From contig CANQDW010000001.1 in assembly GCA_947593975.1 (NCBI GenBank), forward strand, positions 1 to 64,000: DNA of 64,000 bases. Reading direction: 5' to 3'. Made by a program: the position numbers and the translations under genes. Position 1 is the first letter of the stretch, and each line of letters begins with the position of its first letter. Below the pieces are notes generated by a model. It did no database searches, was not told the origin of the DNA, and saw only the letters and a program-made list of their open reading frames with translations. This document shows positions 8,953 through 17,661 of the stretch, one piece after another. The DNA is from an uncultured Lachnospiraceae bacterium. GTDB lineage: Bacteria > Bacillota > Clostridia > Lachnospirales > Lachnospiraceae.

Positions 8953-9850
8953 TTAGCTTGGATTTTCCTTCCTGTTTTTCAAGCATTTCAAGCTGCTTTA
9001 ACTCATCGTCAATATCTACCTTTTCTTTTCGCTTCCTCTGGCGGAACTTAAGCTCGCTGACATGATATTCGCGGACGTCCTTCTCGTCGTCGTCAAGTTC
9101 GACTATGACTTTAACTTTCTGCTTAAGCACGCTTACGCCGGCAACTTCTCCTTTAAGATTGTCTGCCGTCCTTACGATATCGCCGACATTCGGGAGCGTT
9201 TTATTAAGCTCCTCGTATGCTTCCTCTTCATTTTTCAGGCAGCACATGAGCCTTCCGCATATACCTGATATCTTTGTAGGGTTCAGTGAAAGGTTCTGCT
9301 CTTTCGCCATTTTGATAGATACCGGCGCGAATTCCGAAAGGAAACTGTGGCAGCAAAGTTCCCTGCCGCATATGCCTATGCCTCCAAGGATCTTCGTCTC
9401 GTCCCTTACGCCGATCTGCCTGAGCTCTATCCTTGTGCGGAATACTGCCGCAAGAGATTTAACAAGTTCCCTGAAATCAATCCTTCCGTCTGCGGTAAAA
9501 TAAAACAGCACCTTATTGTTATCAAAGGTGTATTCCGCGTCGATAAGCTTCATTTCAAGCCCGAACTGTTTTATCTTTTCAAGGCATATGGCAAACGCTT
9601 CTTTTTCTTTTTCCCTGTTTTTTGCATCCACTGCGGCGTCTTCCGCAGTTGCTGTCCTTATAACCGGCTTAAGGGGCTGCACAACCTTATCTTCTTCTAT
9701 TTCCTTTACGCCGAGCACTACACGGCCATATTCCACGCCTCTTGCCGTTTCCACGATAACATGATCGCCTTTTTTGATCTCCAGCTCGCCCGGCGCAAAA
9801 TAATACACTTTGCCGGCGCGCCTGAACTGTACTCCTATAACACTAATCAT
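8945..9850 (-). CDS. ricT: PSP1-domain protein RicT (YaaT)
   Basis: The 301-residue protein has the PSP1 domain. The cysteine-rich core GGIGICGRELCCHSF and GICGRLMCCLKNEEEAY is the signature of RicT/YaaT. In Bacillus, RicT forms an Fe-S complex with RicA and RicF that promotes mRNA processing by RNase Y and affects sporulation and competence. No ricA or ricF is visible here. AAAGGAG precedes the ATG at 9850, one base after the holB stop. The C-terminal tail is charged and probably disordered. Confidence 0.93.
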   Translation of the reverse strand: MISVIGVQFRRAGKVYYFAPGELEIKKGDHVIVETARGVEYGRVVLGVKEIEEDKVVQPLKPVIRTATAEDAAVDAKNREKEKEAFAICLEKIKQFGLEMKLIDAEYTFDNNKVLFYFTADGRIDFRELVKSLAAVFRTRIELRQIGVRDETKILGGIGICGRELCCHSFLSEFAPVSIKMAKEQNLSLNPTKISGICGRLMCCLKNEEEAYEELNKTLPNVGDIVRTADNLKGEVAGVSVLKQKVKVIVELDDDEKDVREYHVSELKFRQRKRKEKVDIDDELKQLEMLEKQEGKSKLNE

Positions 9851-9851
9851 T

Positions 9852-10844
9852 CTACCAGATCTCCTTTAAAGTAATAAGCAAAAGCTCAATGGTTATATCA
9901 AAATTTACATTTGCATTAAGCCTGATTTTCGCTTTATCTATAGCTTTTATACATGCTTCCAGATTTCCGTAACTCCTGAGTTTTGCATCTGTTGCAATAC
10001 TCTTTGATTCCTCGCTGAAAATAAGCATATTGTTATCTTTAACCGCCTTATACAAAAGGACGTCCCGATACCACAGCGTCATAATGTCAAGATAATCGTT
10101 AATATCATACTGGTTATCCTTTATGCGCTTTATTATGGCCGACAGCTCGTCTATCCTTTTGGTGTCGATATTCTTAAGCAGTTTCAGGACCTCGTTCAGT
10201 ACCTGCGAAAAATCATCGCAGGATGCGTATCTTACGGCTTTCCCTATATTGCCCTGCGCAAATACCGCGCATGTGTGCGCCGCATAATCGGGAAGTTTTA
10301 GGGTGTTCATAAGATATTCCGTTATTACGGTCTCGCTTACCGGCTTAAGGTTTAGGATAACGCATCTTGACAAAATGGTCGGAAGGAACAGGTCTATATT
10401 CTCCGCTATAAGAAGCAGCACCGCATATCCCGGCGGTTCTTCTATCGTCTTAAGAAGCGAGTTCTGCGCCTGCGCGGTCATTTTATCGGCGTCAGGTATT
10501 ATATACACTTTATATGGTCCCTCATAAGGTTTTATAAGCACTGAATTATTGACCTGACGGCGAATCTCGTCAACGCCTATCCCCTTTTTTTCATGGTTCA
10601 CAATTATCACATCCGGCTGGTTCCCCCCTGCCATCTGCTTGCATGACTTACACTTTCCGCACGGTTTTTTTTCGTCATTGCCCGCGCTGCACTGAAGGGC
10701 CGCTGCAAACAGTTTTGCAAGGGCGTTTCTTCCGCTGCCGCGTTCCCCGCACAAAATATACGCGTGCGACACTTTGCTTTGCTGTACGGACTTTTGTATA
10801 AATTCTTTAATCTGCTCCTGTCCGACTACCTGTTCATTTCCCAT
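9852..10844 (-). CDS. holB: DNA polymerase III subunit delta'
   Basis: The clamp-loader delta' subunit has 330 residues: an N-terminal AAA+ domain, a zinc-finger cluster (CGKCKSCKQM, with an upstream Cys) and a C-terminal helical collar domain. The P-loop reads GERGSGRN, so the usual Lys is Arg; delta' need not hydrolyse ATP. The conserved QAQNSLLKTIEEPP and ILSRC motifs are present. It lies in the middle of the operon, as in Bacillus where holB precedes yaaT. Confidence 0.94.
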   Translation of the reverse strand: MGNEQVVGQEQIKEFIQKSVQQSKVSHAYILCGERGSGRNALAKLFAAALQCSAGNDEKKPCGKCKSCKQMAGGNQPDVIIVNHEKKGIGVDEIRRQVNNSVLIKPYEGPYKVYIIPDADKMTAQAQNSLLKTIEEPPGYAVLLLIAENIDLFLPTILSRCVILNLKPVSETVITEYLMNTLKLPDYAAHTCAVFAQGNIGKAVRYASCDDFSQVLNEVLKLLKNIDTKRIDELSAIIKRIKDNQYDINDYLDIMTLWYRDVLLYKAVKDNNMLIFSEESKSIATDAKLRSYGNLEACIKAIDKAKIRLNANVNFDITIELLLITLKEIW

Positions 10845-10908
10845 AATGCTGTTTCTCCTCTGAATATTTACAAATCAATTATATCATAAATATATCAATT
10901 CAGTATTA

Positions 10909-11493
10909 CTAATTTCTGCCTTTATGAATATCCTGTTTTATAGCTTTGATACAATCTTCAATATCATCATTTCGATACCGTTTTTCTATGCCTGCGGACA
11001 CAAGGTTCTCCTCCGAAAAATCATGCTCGTCCGCAATATACCTTCTGCATACTTCTTCATAACTCGGCTGCTTCTGCCTGCTCTCCCTGTCTATCGCGCG
11101 CCTTAATCTCTCACGATCATCTGCTTCGATGTATACAGGGGCCACACATTCCGCGCCATAATATTCCTTCAGCTTATTAAACGCTTCCAACGTCGTTATC
11201 ATAATGAAATCCCGTCCGGTTTTTGTATATTCATTATCATCTACGGTAAAATAGTTCCATATCCCGTGAACAGTATTATACTGCCGTCTTTCAATAACTT
11301 TTCCTTCACTTATATATTTTTCAAGCTGGGCAGCGTCTACAAAGTGGTACTCTTCGCCGTCGGTCTCCCCGGCTCTTACAGGTCTTGTCGTGTAAGGAAT
11401 TATACGTGTAAGATTAAGTTCTTTATCCTTGATAAGCTGCGCAAATATAGTGTCTTTACCCGTTGCGCTTTTTCCCATTATAATGTATATCAT
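10909..11493 (-). CDS. guanylate kinase-like nucleotide kinase
   Basis: The 194-residue P-loop kinase starts MIYIIMGKSATGKDT (variant P-loop ending in GKD). It continues with the guanylate-kinase elements IPYTTRPVRAGETDGEEYHFV and a lid region rich in Arg (RERLRRAIDRESRQ). Canonical gmk P-loops read GPSGxGKGT, so this is a divergent member and may not be the housekeeping GMP kinase. It occupies the position where thymidylate kinase (tmk) sits in the Bacillus yaaO-tmk-holB order. Function as a nucleotide kinase is well supported; the substrate is not. Confidence 0.82.
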   Translation of the reverse strand: MIYIIMGKSATGKDTIFAQLIKDKELNLTRIIPYTTRPVRAGETDGEEYHFVDAAQLEKYISEGKVIERRQYNTVHGIWNYFTVDDNEYTKTGRDFIMITTLEAFNKLKEYYGAECVAPVYIEADDRERLRRAIDRESRQKQPSYEEVCRRYIADEHDFSEENLVSAGIEKRYRNDDIEDCIKAIKQDIHKGRN

Positions 11494-11544
11494 AATATCC
11501 CTCTCAGTATATTCCTTTATATAATAACATATATTTCAGGTATT

Positions 11545-12933
11545 TTAAACATTTTTGCATACCCTGATTTTCCTGCCCTGTTCGTCCGCCATTCCGTGAA
11601 GTTCACAGCCGTATTTCGGATACGACTGCAGCAGCTTTATCATGCTGCCCGATATCCGCTCCCCTGCCGCGGCAAACGGTACTCCGGGTGGATACACATA
11701 TATCATTTCTGCCGATACTCTTCCTTCCGCAAGAAAAAGTTCTATATCCTCCGTCTCTGATACCGACGCCTCATAAGGCGTGATGACATATTCGCATCTG
11801 TCCGCCTTTGGCATTTTTTCTTCTTTGCCCTTACCGCAGTTATCGTCTATGTCTTTTAACGCATACAGCAGCTTTTCATATGATTTTCTGGCATCCCACA
11901 CCCCCGTCATAAGGATCACATGCTGAGGCGCTGACATTTCGGGCTGTATATTATATTTTTCCCGCAAAAGCCTGTAACACTCCCTGCCGTTTATTCCCGC
12001 CCTTTCAGTGCGCACCACGATCTTTGACGCATCCCGCGTTTTTCCATACGGAAGTACGTAAAGGTTTTTTAATGAGGCAAGTTTGTCGTATATATACCTG
12101 AGATTTTCTTCATATACGGCAAAATCCCGCTTCCCGGCATGTTCGATATACGACATGCAGTGATCGGCGGCTCCCATAAGGACATAAGACGGGCTGCTGC
12201 TTTGATATGCCGCCAGATATTTTTCGAGCATTTTTATATCCGCGATATCTCCGTTTACATGAAGGAGCGCAGTCTGTGTAAGCGAAGGGAGCGTTTTATG
12301 TATCCCGTGAATGACTATATCCGCGCCGCACTCTGCCGCGCTTTCCGGGAATATATCGGAAAATCTCATGTGCGCCCCGTGCGCCTCATCTACGATAAGC
12401 GGCTTTCCGTACGAATGGACCGCTTCCGCTATCCCCCTGATATCCGATACGACCCCTTCGTATGTAGGCGACGTTATAAATACGCAGGAGATATCCTCGT
12501 TTTTTTTCAGCATATCCTCAACGCTTTCCCTCGTAACGGCTCCATCTTCATCGGGCCATACATACAGCGGTTTAAGCCTGTTTATAAGCACTGCATTATA
12601 TGCGGATTTATGCGAATTCCTCGCAAGAAGGATCTTATCTGCTTTTGCGGTGCACGCGGATACCGCGGCAAGTATTCCCCCGGTACAGCCGTTTATAAGA
12701 AAATATGTTTTCTTTGAACCGTATATTTCTGCCGCCCTCTTTTGCGCATACGCTATGCATCCCGTCGGGTGGTGCAGATCGTCAAAACCATCTATCTCGG
12801 TTATGTCAATGGCATACGGATCGATATCAGGCGCTTTTTCTTTATTTCTTTTATGTCCCGGCATGTGAAACGGCTCCATGCCGCTTTTGTCATGCTCTTT
12901 AAGTTTTTCAAACAACGTATCATTATATTTCAC
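11545..12933 (-). CDS. Orn/Lys/Arg decarboxylase-family PLP enzyme
   Basis: The 462-residue fold-type I PLP protein is the size of Bacillus YaaO/SpeA-type decarboxylases. Motifs are the substrate-loop FHMPGHKR, the cofactor-ring residues IVDEAHGAHMRF and the Schiff-base lysine in IHGIHKTLPSLTQT. The C-terminal domain ends near YVYPPGVPF. Which amino acid is decarboxylated cannot be read from sequence. It starts with GTG at 12933, with AGAGGTG 5 bases upstream. It is the first gene of the operon reaching rsmI. The gap to the guanylate-kinase-like gene is 51 bases. Confidence 0.88.
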   Translation of the reverse strand: MKYNDTLFEKLKEHDKSGMEPFHMPGHKRNKEKAPDIDPYAIDITEIDGFDDLHHPTGCIAYAQKRAAEIYGSKKTYFLINGCTGGILAAVSACTAKADKILLARNSHKSAYNAVLINRLKPLYVWPDEDGAVTRESVEDMLKKNEDISCVFITSPTYEGVVSDIRGIAEAVHSYGKPLIVDEAHGAHMRFSDIFPESAAECGADIVIHGIHKTLPSLTQTALLHVNGDIADIKMLEKYLAAYQSSSPSYVLMGAADHCMSYIEHAGKRDFAVYEENLRYIYDKLASLKNLYVLPYGKTRDASKIVVRTERAGINGRECYRLLREKYNIQPEMSAPQHVILMTGVWDARKSYEKLLYALKDIDDNCGKGKEEKMPKADRCEYVITPYEASVSETEDIELFLAEGRVSAEMIYVYPPGVPFAAAGERISGSMIKLLQSYPKYGCELHGMADEQGRKIRVCKNV

Positions 12934-13080
12934 GGCGTCACCTCTTACGGTAATTTCTTATATGCCTGTTATTGTAACATATAATCCGCATATCTGCTAA
13001 CATGCTTTTTTTCTTGCGGCGCGGTATCCATAATGGTATACTGTGTTCAGATGTACAAATACTCTCCGGGAGGTTTTAAT

Positions 13081-13977
13081 ATGTTACTTGGTTCACATGT
13101 CGGAATGAGCGGAAAGGATATGTTTGCCGGTTCGGTCAAAGAAGCCCTGTCTTACGGCGCCAATACATTCATGGTATATACCGGGGCTCCTCAGAATACG
13201 CGCAGGAAATCACTTAAGGACCTCAATATTGAAAAAGCGCACGAGCTTATGAAAGAAGGCGGCATAGAGACATTCGTCGTACACGCGCCGTATATTATCA
13301 ATCTTGGCAACCCCGTTAACGCCGATACTTATAAACTTGCAGTAGAATTTCTTGAAATAGAGCTTTCGCGTACCGCGGCAATGGGAAGCGATACCCTTAT
13401 ACTCCATCCCGGCTCACATGTAGGCGAAGGTTTTGACGCAGGCCTTAAAAAAATAATATCCGGCCTTAACAGCGTGCTTACTGCCGATACCCCCGTCAAT
13501 ATCGCGCTTGAAACGATGGCCGGCAAAGGAAGCGAGATAGGACGTTCGTTTGAAGAACTCGCGAAAATATATGACGGCGTAAAATACAACGACAAATTAA
13601 GAATATGCTTCGACACCTGCCATGTAAATGATGCGGGCTATGATATCGTAAACCGGCTGGATGACGTCATGGCAGAGATTGATTCCGTTATCGGCCTTAA
13701 AAATGTCGCCGTTGTGCATGTAAACGACAGTAAAAATGAACGCAGCGCGCACAAGGACCGTCATGAAAATATCGGTTTCGGGACTATTGGTTTTGACGCC
13801 CTTATGCGTATAATAAATTATGCGCCGTTTGAAAATATACCGAAAATCCTTGAAACGCCTTATGTGCCTTCGCCCGACGACAGCAAAAAGTCTTTCGCCC
13901 CGTACAAATACGAAATAGCAATGATCAAAAGCGGCGTCTTTGATCCGCTTCTAAAGGAGAAGATCCTACAGGCGTGA
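13081..13977 (+). CDS. nfo: deoxyribonuclease IV (AP endonuclease IV)
   Basis: The TIM-barrel AP endonuclease for base-excision repair has 298 residues from the ATG at 13081. GGGAGG lies 7 bases before it; an upstream GTG at 13033 would add an unlikely extension. It begins [18 protein letters not shown]. Metal ligands are visible in [49 protein letters not shown] and [22 protein letters not shown]. The end overlaps the NUDIX gene on the other strand by 12 bases. Confidence 0.96.
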   Translation: MLLGSHVGMSGKDMFAGSVKEALSYGANTFMVYTGAPQNTRRKSLKDLNIEKAHELMKEGGIETFVVHAPYIINLGNPVNADTYKLAVEFLEIELSRTAAMGSDTLILHPGSHVGEGFDAGLKKIISGLNSVLTADTPVNIALETMAGKGSEIGRSFEELAKIYDGVKYNDKLRICFDTCHVNDAGYDIVNRLDDVMAEIDSVIGLKNVAVVHVNDSKNERSAHKDRHENIGFGTIGFDALMRIINYAPFENIPKILETPYVPSPDDSKKSFAPYKYEIAMIKSGVFDPLLKEKILQA

Positions 13978-14526
13978 CCACATATAGCAATAGGTCTGGG
14001 TTCTTGCTGCAAAATATTTGTCTTTCAGCAGTTCTCTCACCTCTGCTTTTGTGTACCATGCCGCTTCTATCTCTTCAAATGTTGACGAACTTTCCGCAAA
14101 TTCTCCTTCGGCGACTCCGATTATGCACTTATTCTTTTCGTTGCTGAAACCTACCGCGCTGTAACTGTCAAACAGTACATGGTCCACGCTTACAAGGTCA
14201 AGCCCGGTTTCTTCTTTCAGCTCTCTTTTTGCGCTCTGGAACACATTTTCACCTTTATCGATAAGTCCCGCCGGGAAATTATATATCGGCTTTCCGACTG
14301 CCATGCGGAACTCCCTGTTAAGGAGTATCTTTTCGCCGGTTCGGTCATGCATTATGAGGACTACCGCGTCTTCTTTATTTTCCGATAACGATTCATAATC
14401 GGTTATGTTCTTGTTGCGGCTTATCATTTCATAGACTTTTTCTTTGTTGTCGATCGTTTCATAGGTCACATCATATCGTGTGATAAATTCACCTTCGTGG
14501 ATTTTTTTAATAGATTTGAATTTCAT
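13966..14526 (-). CDS. NUDIX hydrolase, ADP-ribose pyrophosphatase type
   Basis: The 186-residue protein carries an intact Nudix box (G-x5-E-x7-REL-x-EE-x-GL) in the stretch [20 protein letters not shown]. The preceding [15 protein letters not shown] segment is typical of the ADP-ribose pyrophosphatase subgroup. It would hydrolyse nucleoside-diphosphate-linked compounds; the exact substrate is uncertain. AAGGAG precedes the ATG. It follows the HipA-like gene by 19 bases on the same strand and could be cotranscribed with it. Confidence 0.87.
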   Translation of the reverse strand: MKFKSIKKIHEGEFITRYDVTYETIDNKEKVYEMISRNKNITDYESLSENKEDAVVLIMHDRTGEKILLNREFRMAVGKPIYNFPAGLIDKGENVFQSAKRELKEETGLDLVSVDHVLFDSYSAVGFSNEKNKCIIGVAEGEFAESSSTFEEIEAAWYTKAEVRELLKDKYFAARTQTYCYMWSRL

Positions 14527-14545
14527 ATTTTCTGCTCCTTATTAG

Positions 14546-15442
14546 TCATTTGGGTAATCCGGATCTCTTACAGAGCTTTTGATAAGAAAAGTCTAATATT
14601 CGCTCCTTACGTTCGCGAAGCATCGTTTTATAAAATTCCTTCTGTAAATCGGAAATAAATGGTGTTTCGTCTGCAATTTTATAAATCTTTTCCATATCAA
14701 TCTTTGGCAGTATCCGTTTCAGCGCCTTATTGCAGTCCTCATTCTCCAATGAGGAAATAAACTTAAAATACTGAATTTTCTGTCCGTTAATCTTTATGCC
14801 GGAAAGCGGTCTTTCAAAGATGCGGCTTTTGCGTTCGGCAGGATCATCCAACGTTTTTTGCATAATTTCCTCATCAGCCTGGGGAAACAAACAACTGCCG
14901 CAATCGTAAATAGGCGCGAGGAAGATTTCGTCTGTAACCATGTTATAAAGAAACCCCCAATTTCCGTTGTGTCTGTCCCAGTTTCCAATTAAAGCATCGA
15001 CGATAAACATATCCCAAAACCATTCGGTCAGCTTTTGAGGATCCGTGGCCGTCTGTTCTTCTAAAGTTTTTACAATATCGCTCAGCTCTGTGCCGTAACC
15101 GTTATGAGCGGAATCAATAATCGTATTCTTCAATGAAGCGAAGTCCTGAAGTACAAGTCCGCCGGCTGTAAAATCTTTACAAGCTACAACAATTTTTTGC
15201 CTGCCGTTTTTTGTATAAGTCCCAAGCAAAGTCTCTTGAACCAAAATACCAATGCTTTCAAATATATGACATCCCAGATATTCCGATATGCAGCTGTTTG
15301 CATAACTCATTTGCTTGTTAATGGCAGCAACGGCGGGGAACTTCAACATATACAATTCACCGTTATACAGTACGGAAATCTTACTGCCATTGGCTCCCGC
15401 ATATGTTTTATTTCGAATAGGGCAGTTCGTAAAATCAATCAC
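14546..15442 (-). CDS. HipA/CtkA-like protein kinase
   Basis: The 298-residue protein has the HipA-type kinase core. It has an ATP-lysine strand (GELYMLKFPA), the catalytic loop IGNWDRHNGNWGFL and the metal-binding APIYDCGSCLFP, so the active site looks complete. It lacks the N-terminal subdomain of E. coli HipA (about 440 residues) and resembles the compact HipA-C/CtkA type. The GTG start is 3 bases after the stop of the upstream helix-turn-helix gene, and its ribosome site (GAGGTGAT) lies in that gene's end. The pair looks like a toxin-antitoxin unit; its target is unknown. Confidence 0.83.
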   Translation of the reverse strand: MIDFTNCPIRNKTYAGANGSKISVLYNGELYMLKFPAVAAINKQMSYANSCISEYLGCHIFESIGILVQETLLGTYTKNGRQKIVVACKDFTAGGLVLQDFASLKNTIIDSAHNGYGTELSDIVKTLEEQTATDPQKLTEWFWDMFIVDALIGNWDRHNGNWGFLYNMVTDEIFLAPIYDCGSCLFPQADEEIMQKTLDDPAERKSRIFERPLSGIKINGQKIQYFKFISSLENEDCNKALKRILPKIDMEKIYKIADETPFISDLQKEFYKTMLRERKERILDFSYQKLCKRSGLPK

Positions 15443-15445
15443 AGG

Positions 15446-15907
15446 CTAATCACCTCGTTTCATTCTTAAATAATTTTCGCGCAAATACCAGGCCTGTTCT
15501 GCGGATATCTCCTGCTCAACTTCGGCAGAATTAATATCCGCATTTAATTCATCCCAGCACATATCCCAATGGTAATCCTTTTTGCCGCTGTCTATAATTT
15601 TCCACGATGCCTTCATATTTTCCAGGGAAGATTGCAAATATGGCGGCAATCCGCACTCAAGATATTTTTTATTTTTGGGCAGTCCCGTTTCTTTATCGTA
15701 CTCTGTATCCGCCTCATCCAAAGACATAATATATTCCATTGTACAATCAAGAGCCTTTGCGAGCAGCTGTACTGTACGGGCAGAACACTTCTGCAAAGAG
15801 CTTTTGCCTGAACAAATATCCATAACAGTTGTTTTTGGGACGCCGCTTATTTGTGACAGGTGATATTTTGTGATATTTCTGCTGTCAATATATTCCTGCA
15901 GGTTCAT
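15446..15907 (-). CDS. Xre-family helix-turn-helix regulator, HipB-like partner
   Basis: The 153-residue protein has an N-terminal Xre HTH (SRNITKYHLSQISGVPKTTV, recognition helix, then TVQLLAKALDCTMEYIMSL). A C-terminal region of about 75 residues of unknown fold follows (ECGLPPYLQSSLENMKASWK). The ATG at 15907 is chosen because GAAAGGGTG lies 6-8 bases upstream; a GTG nine bases earlier would overlap that site. Its promoter contains a perfect palindrome, suggesting autorepression. The order (regulator first, kinase second, 3-base gap) is that of hipBA modules. Confidence 0.85.
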   Translation of the reverse strand: MNLQEYIDSRNITKYHLSQISGVPKTTVMDICSGKSSLQKCSARTVQLLAKALDCTMEYIMSLDEADTEYDKETGLPKNKKYLECGLPPYLQSSLENMKASWKIIDSGKKDYHWDMCWDELNADINSAEVEQEISAEQAWYLRENYLRMKRGD

Positions 15908-15934
15908 TTGCAACACCCTTTCTTTTATTTATAT

Positions 15935-15963
15935 ATCATATCGGTATACCGACCGTTTGTCAA
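15935..15963 (-). promoter_or_regulatory. hipBA-like promoter with a 12-bp operator palindrome in the spacer
   Basis: Reading leftward, TTGACA (15958-15963) and TATGAT (15935-15940) are 17 bases apart. The perfect palindrome TCGGTATACCGA occupies 15941-15952, directly against the -10. A dimeric HTH protein bound there would block RNA polymerase. Confidence 0.75.
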
Positions 15964-16037
15964 TGGCGTTTAATATGCATATATATTTCTTTATATCATA
16001 AAATATAGATAACTATCTTTTTAGCGTGGTATTATCA

Positions 16038-16499
16038 ATGAAGATCAATATTAAAACCTTTATTATCTGCATAGCCGTCCCGTTAGCCGTAGGCGCGCTG
16101 GCGGCATTTTTAATCAGGGATTTTATACCTTTGTATGCTGCGGCCCCTAAGCCTCTTTTCGCCCCTCCGGGCTGGCTTTTTCCGATTGTATGGACTGTCC
16201 TGTACATTCTTATGGGAATAAGCTCATATTTAATTTATGTTTCCGATTCCCCGTACCGTCAGGGCGCTTTAACCATATATGCCTTACAGCTCGTTCTTAA
16301 TTTTATATGGCCGCTTGTATTTTTTAATATGCAGAACTATCTTTTTGCCCTGATAATACTTATACTTCTCTGGGCTGCCGTATTCAAAATGATACAAACA
16401 TTTTATGCTGTAAGCCCAATCGCCGCCAAACTCCAGGTCCCTTATCTTATATGGCTTACATTTGCAGCCTATCTCAATCTCGCGATTTATTTGGCTTGA
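16038..16499 (+). CDS. TspO/MBR family membrane protein
   Basis: The protein has about 153 residues and five hydrophobic helices, the normal TspO size. The family-typical APKPLFAPPGWLFPIVWTVLY and LNFIWPLVFF segments are present. TspO proteins bind porphyrins and other tetrapyrroles and act in stress responses; the ligand here is unknown. ATG 16038 is preferred over GTG 16026, although both have weak ribosome sites. The gene ends inside the promoter region of the next GTPase gene. Confidence 0.92.
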   Translation: MKINIKTFIICIAVPLAVGALAAFLIRDFIPLYAAAPKPLFAPPGWLFPIVWTVLYILMGISSYLIYVSDSPYRQGALTIYALQLVLNFIWPLVFFNMQNYLFALIILILLWAAVFKMIQTFYAVSPIAAKLQVPYLIWLTFAAYLNLAIYLA

Positions 16500-16523
16500 C
16501 ATTAAAAATAAGAGGTATATACT
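16496..16523 (+). promoter_or_regulatory. probable promoter of the G3E GTPase pair
   Basis: TTGACA (16496-16501) overlaps the TspO stop, and TATACT (16518-16523) follows after 16 bases. The GGGAGGC ribosome site of the first GTPase is 16-20 bases downstream. Confidence 0.5.
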
Positions 16524-16553
16524 AATAAATACTAAGATTTGGGAGGCAGTAAA

Positions 16554-17645
16554 ATGGCAAAAATAGATATTGTATCAGGCTTTTTGGGAGCCGGTAAAAC
16601 TACCCTTATTAAGAAACTTATAAGCGAAGCGCTCCGCGGAGAACAGATCGTCTTAATTGAAAATGAATTTGGCGAAATAGGTATAGACGGAGGCTTTTTA
16701 AAAGACGCAGGTATTGAAATCACGGAAATGAATTCCGGCTGTATATGCTGCTCGCTTGTCGGCGATTTTGGCACTGCATTAAAAGAAGTGATCGATAAAT
16801 ATGCGCCCGACCGTATCATTATCGAGCCGTCAGGCGTAGGCAAACTGTCTGATGTGATCAAAGCCGTGCTTGATGTTAAAAAATCTGCGGATATCGATTT
16901 AAACAGCGCAGTAACTGTGGTTGACTGCGGTAAAGCAAAGATGTATATGAAGAATTTCGGAGAATTCTTCAATAATCAGATTGAGAGCGCCGGCTGCGTA
17001 ATCTTAAGCCGTACACAAAGTACTTCAGAAGATAAAATCCGGGACTGCGCGGACAGGATAAGACAGCTGAATCCAAACGCTGCTATAGTTACCACTCCAT
17101 GGGAAGAAACCGACGCCAAAGTTATCCTTGGCGCAATGGAGCATACTAACGTTTTGGACAACCTTATTGAGGAAGTTATACATGACCACGAACATGAGCA
17201 CGATCATGAACACTGTGAGCATCATCACGAACATGACGGGCACCACCATGAACATGAGCATTGCGATCATCATGAGCATGATCACGACCATGAACACTGC
17301 GGTCATCACGAGCATGATCACGACCATGAACACTGCGGTCATCATCATGAACACGGACATCATCATGCTGACGATGTATTTACAAGCTGGGGAAAAGAAA
17401 CTCCGAAAGTATTTTCAAAAGAAACCCTTACCGCCATACTTTCAAAATTGTCTGAAACAAACGACTATGGTTTCATATTACGCGCAAAGGGCATGGTTCA
17501 GAGCGAAGGTTCCGTATGGCTGCACTTTGACCTGACGCCGGGCGAATATGAGATCCGCGAAGGCGCTGCGGATTATACCGGAAAATTATGCGTTATAGGT
17601 ACTAATATTAACGAAGACAAACTTACAGAACTGTTTTTAGGCTGA
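16554..17645 (+). CDS. G3E (CobW/ZNG-type) GTPase with a histidine-rich insert
   Basis: G3E GTPases are metal chaperones or metal-homeostasis factors. The 363-residue protein has the P-loop GFLGAGKTT, the family CxCC metal motif (SGCICC, Cys 63-66) and the Asp of Walker B in VTVVDCGKAK. An insert of about 60 residues (roughly 211-270) is made almost only of His, Glu and Asp with a few Gly and Cys, in repeated HEHDHEHC/HHEHDGHH units, an obvious Zn2+ or Ni2+ reservoir. The C-terminal CobW domain follows. The NKxD base-recognition site is replaced by SRTQ. ATG 16554 is preferred for GGGAGGC spacing. It lies 16 bases before the second GTPase. Confidence 0.9.
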   Translation: MAKIDIVSGFLGAGKTTLIKKLISEALRGEQIVLIENEFGEIGIDGGFLKDAGIEITEMNSGCICCSLVGDFGTALKEVIDKYAPDRIIIEPSGVGKLSDVIKAVLDVKKSADIDLNSAVTVVDCGKAKMYMKNFGEFFNNQIESAGCVILSRTQSTSEDKIRDCADRIRQLNPNAAIVTTPWEETDAKVILGAMEHTNVLDNLIEEVIHDHEHEHDHEHCEHHHEHDGHHHEHEHCDHHEHDHDHEHCGHHEHDHDHEHCGHHHEHGHHHADDVFTSWGKETPKVFSKETLTAILSKLSETNDYGFILRAKGMVQSEGSVWLHFDLTPGEYEIREGAADYTGKLCVIGTNINEDKLTELFLG

Positions 17646-17661
17646 TATAAAGGAGAGTATT

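Noticed and set aside
15990..16025. Imperfect palindrome AGATAACTATCT upstream of tspO
   Set aside because: AT-rich and imperfect; could be chance.
17188..17364. Tandem CATGAACATGA-like DNA repeats, considered as CRISPR or satellite
   Set aside because: They are in frame with the GTPase and encode its His/Glu/Asp insert; no spacers.
17025..17535. Long open frames overlapping the His-rich region of the first G3E GTPase on both strands
   Set aside because: Their composition (Met/Val- or Ile/Met/Thr-rich) is just the CATGAACATGAC-type repeat read in other frames; no ribosome sites.
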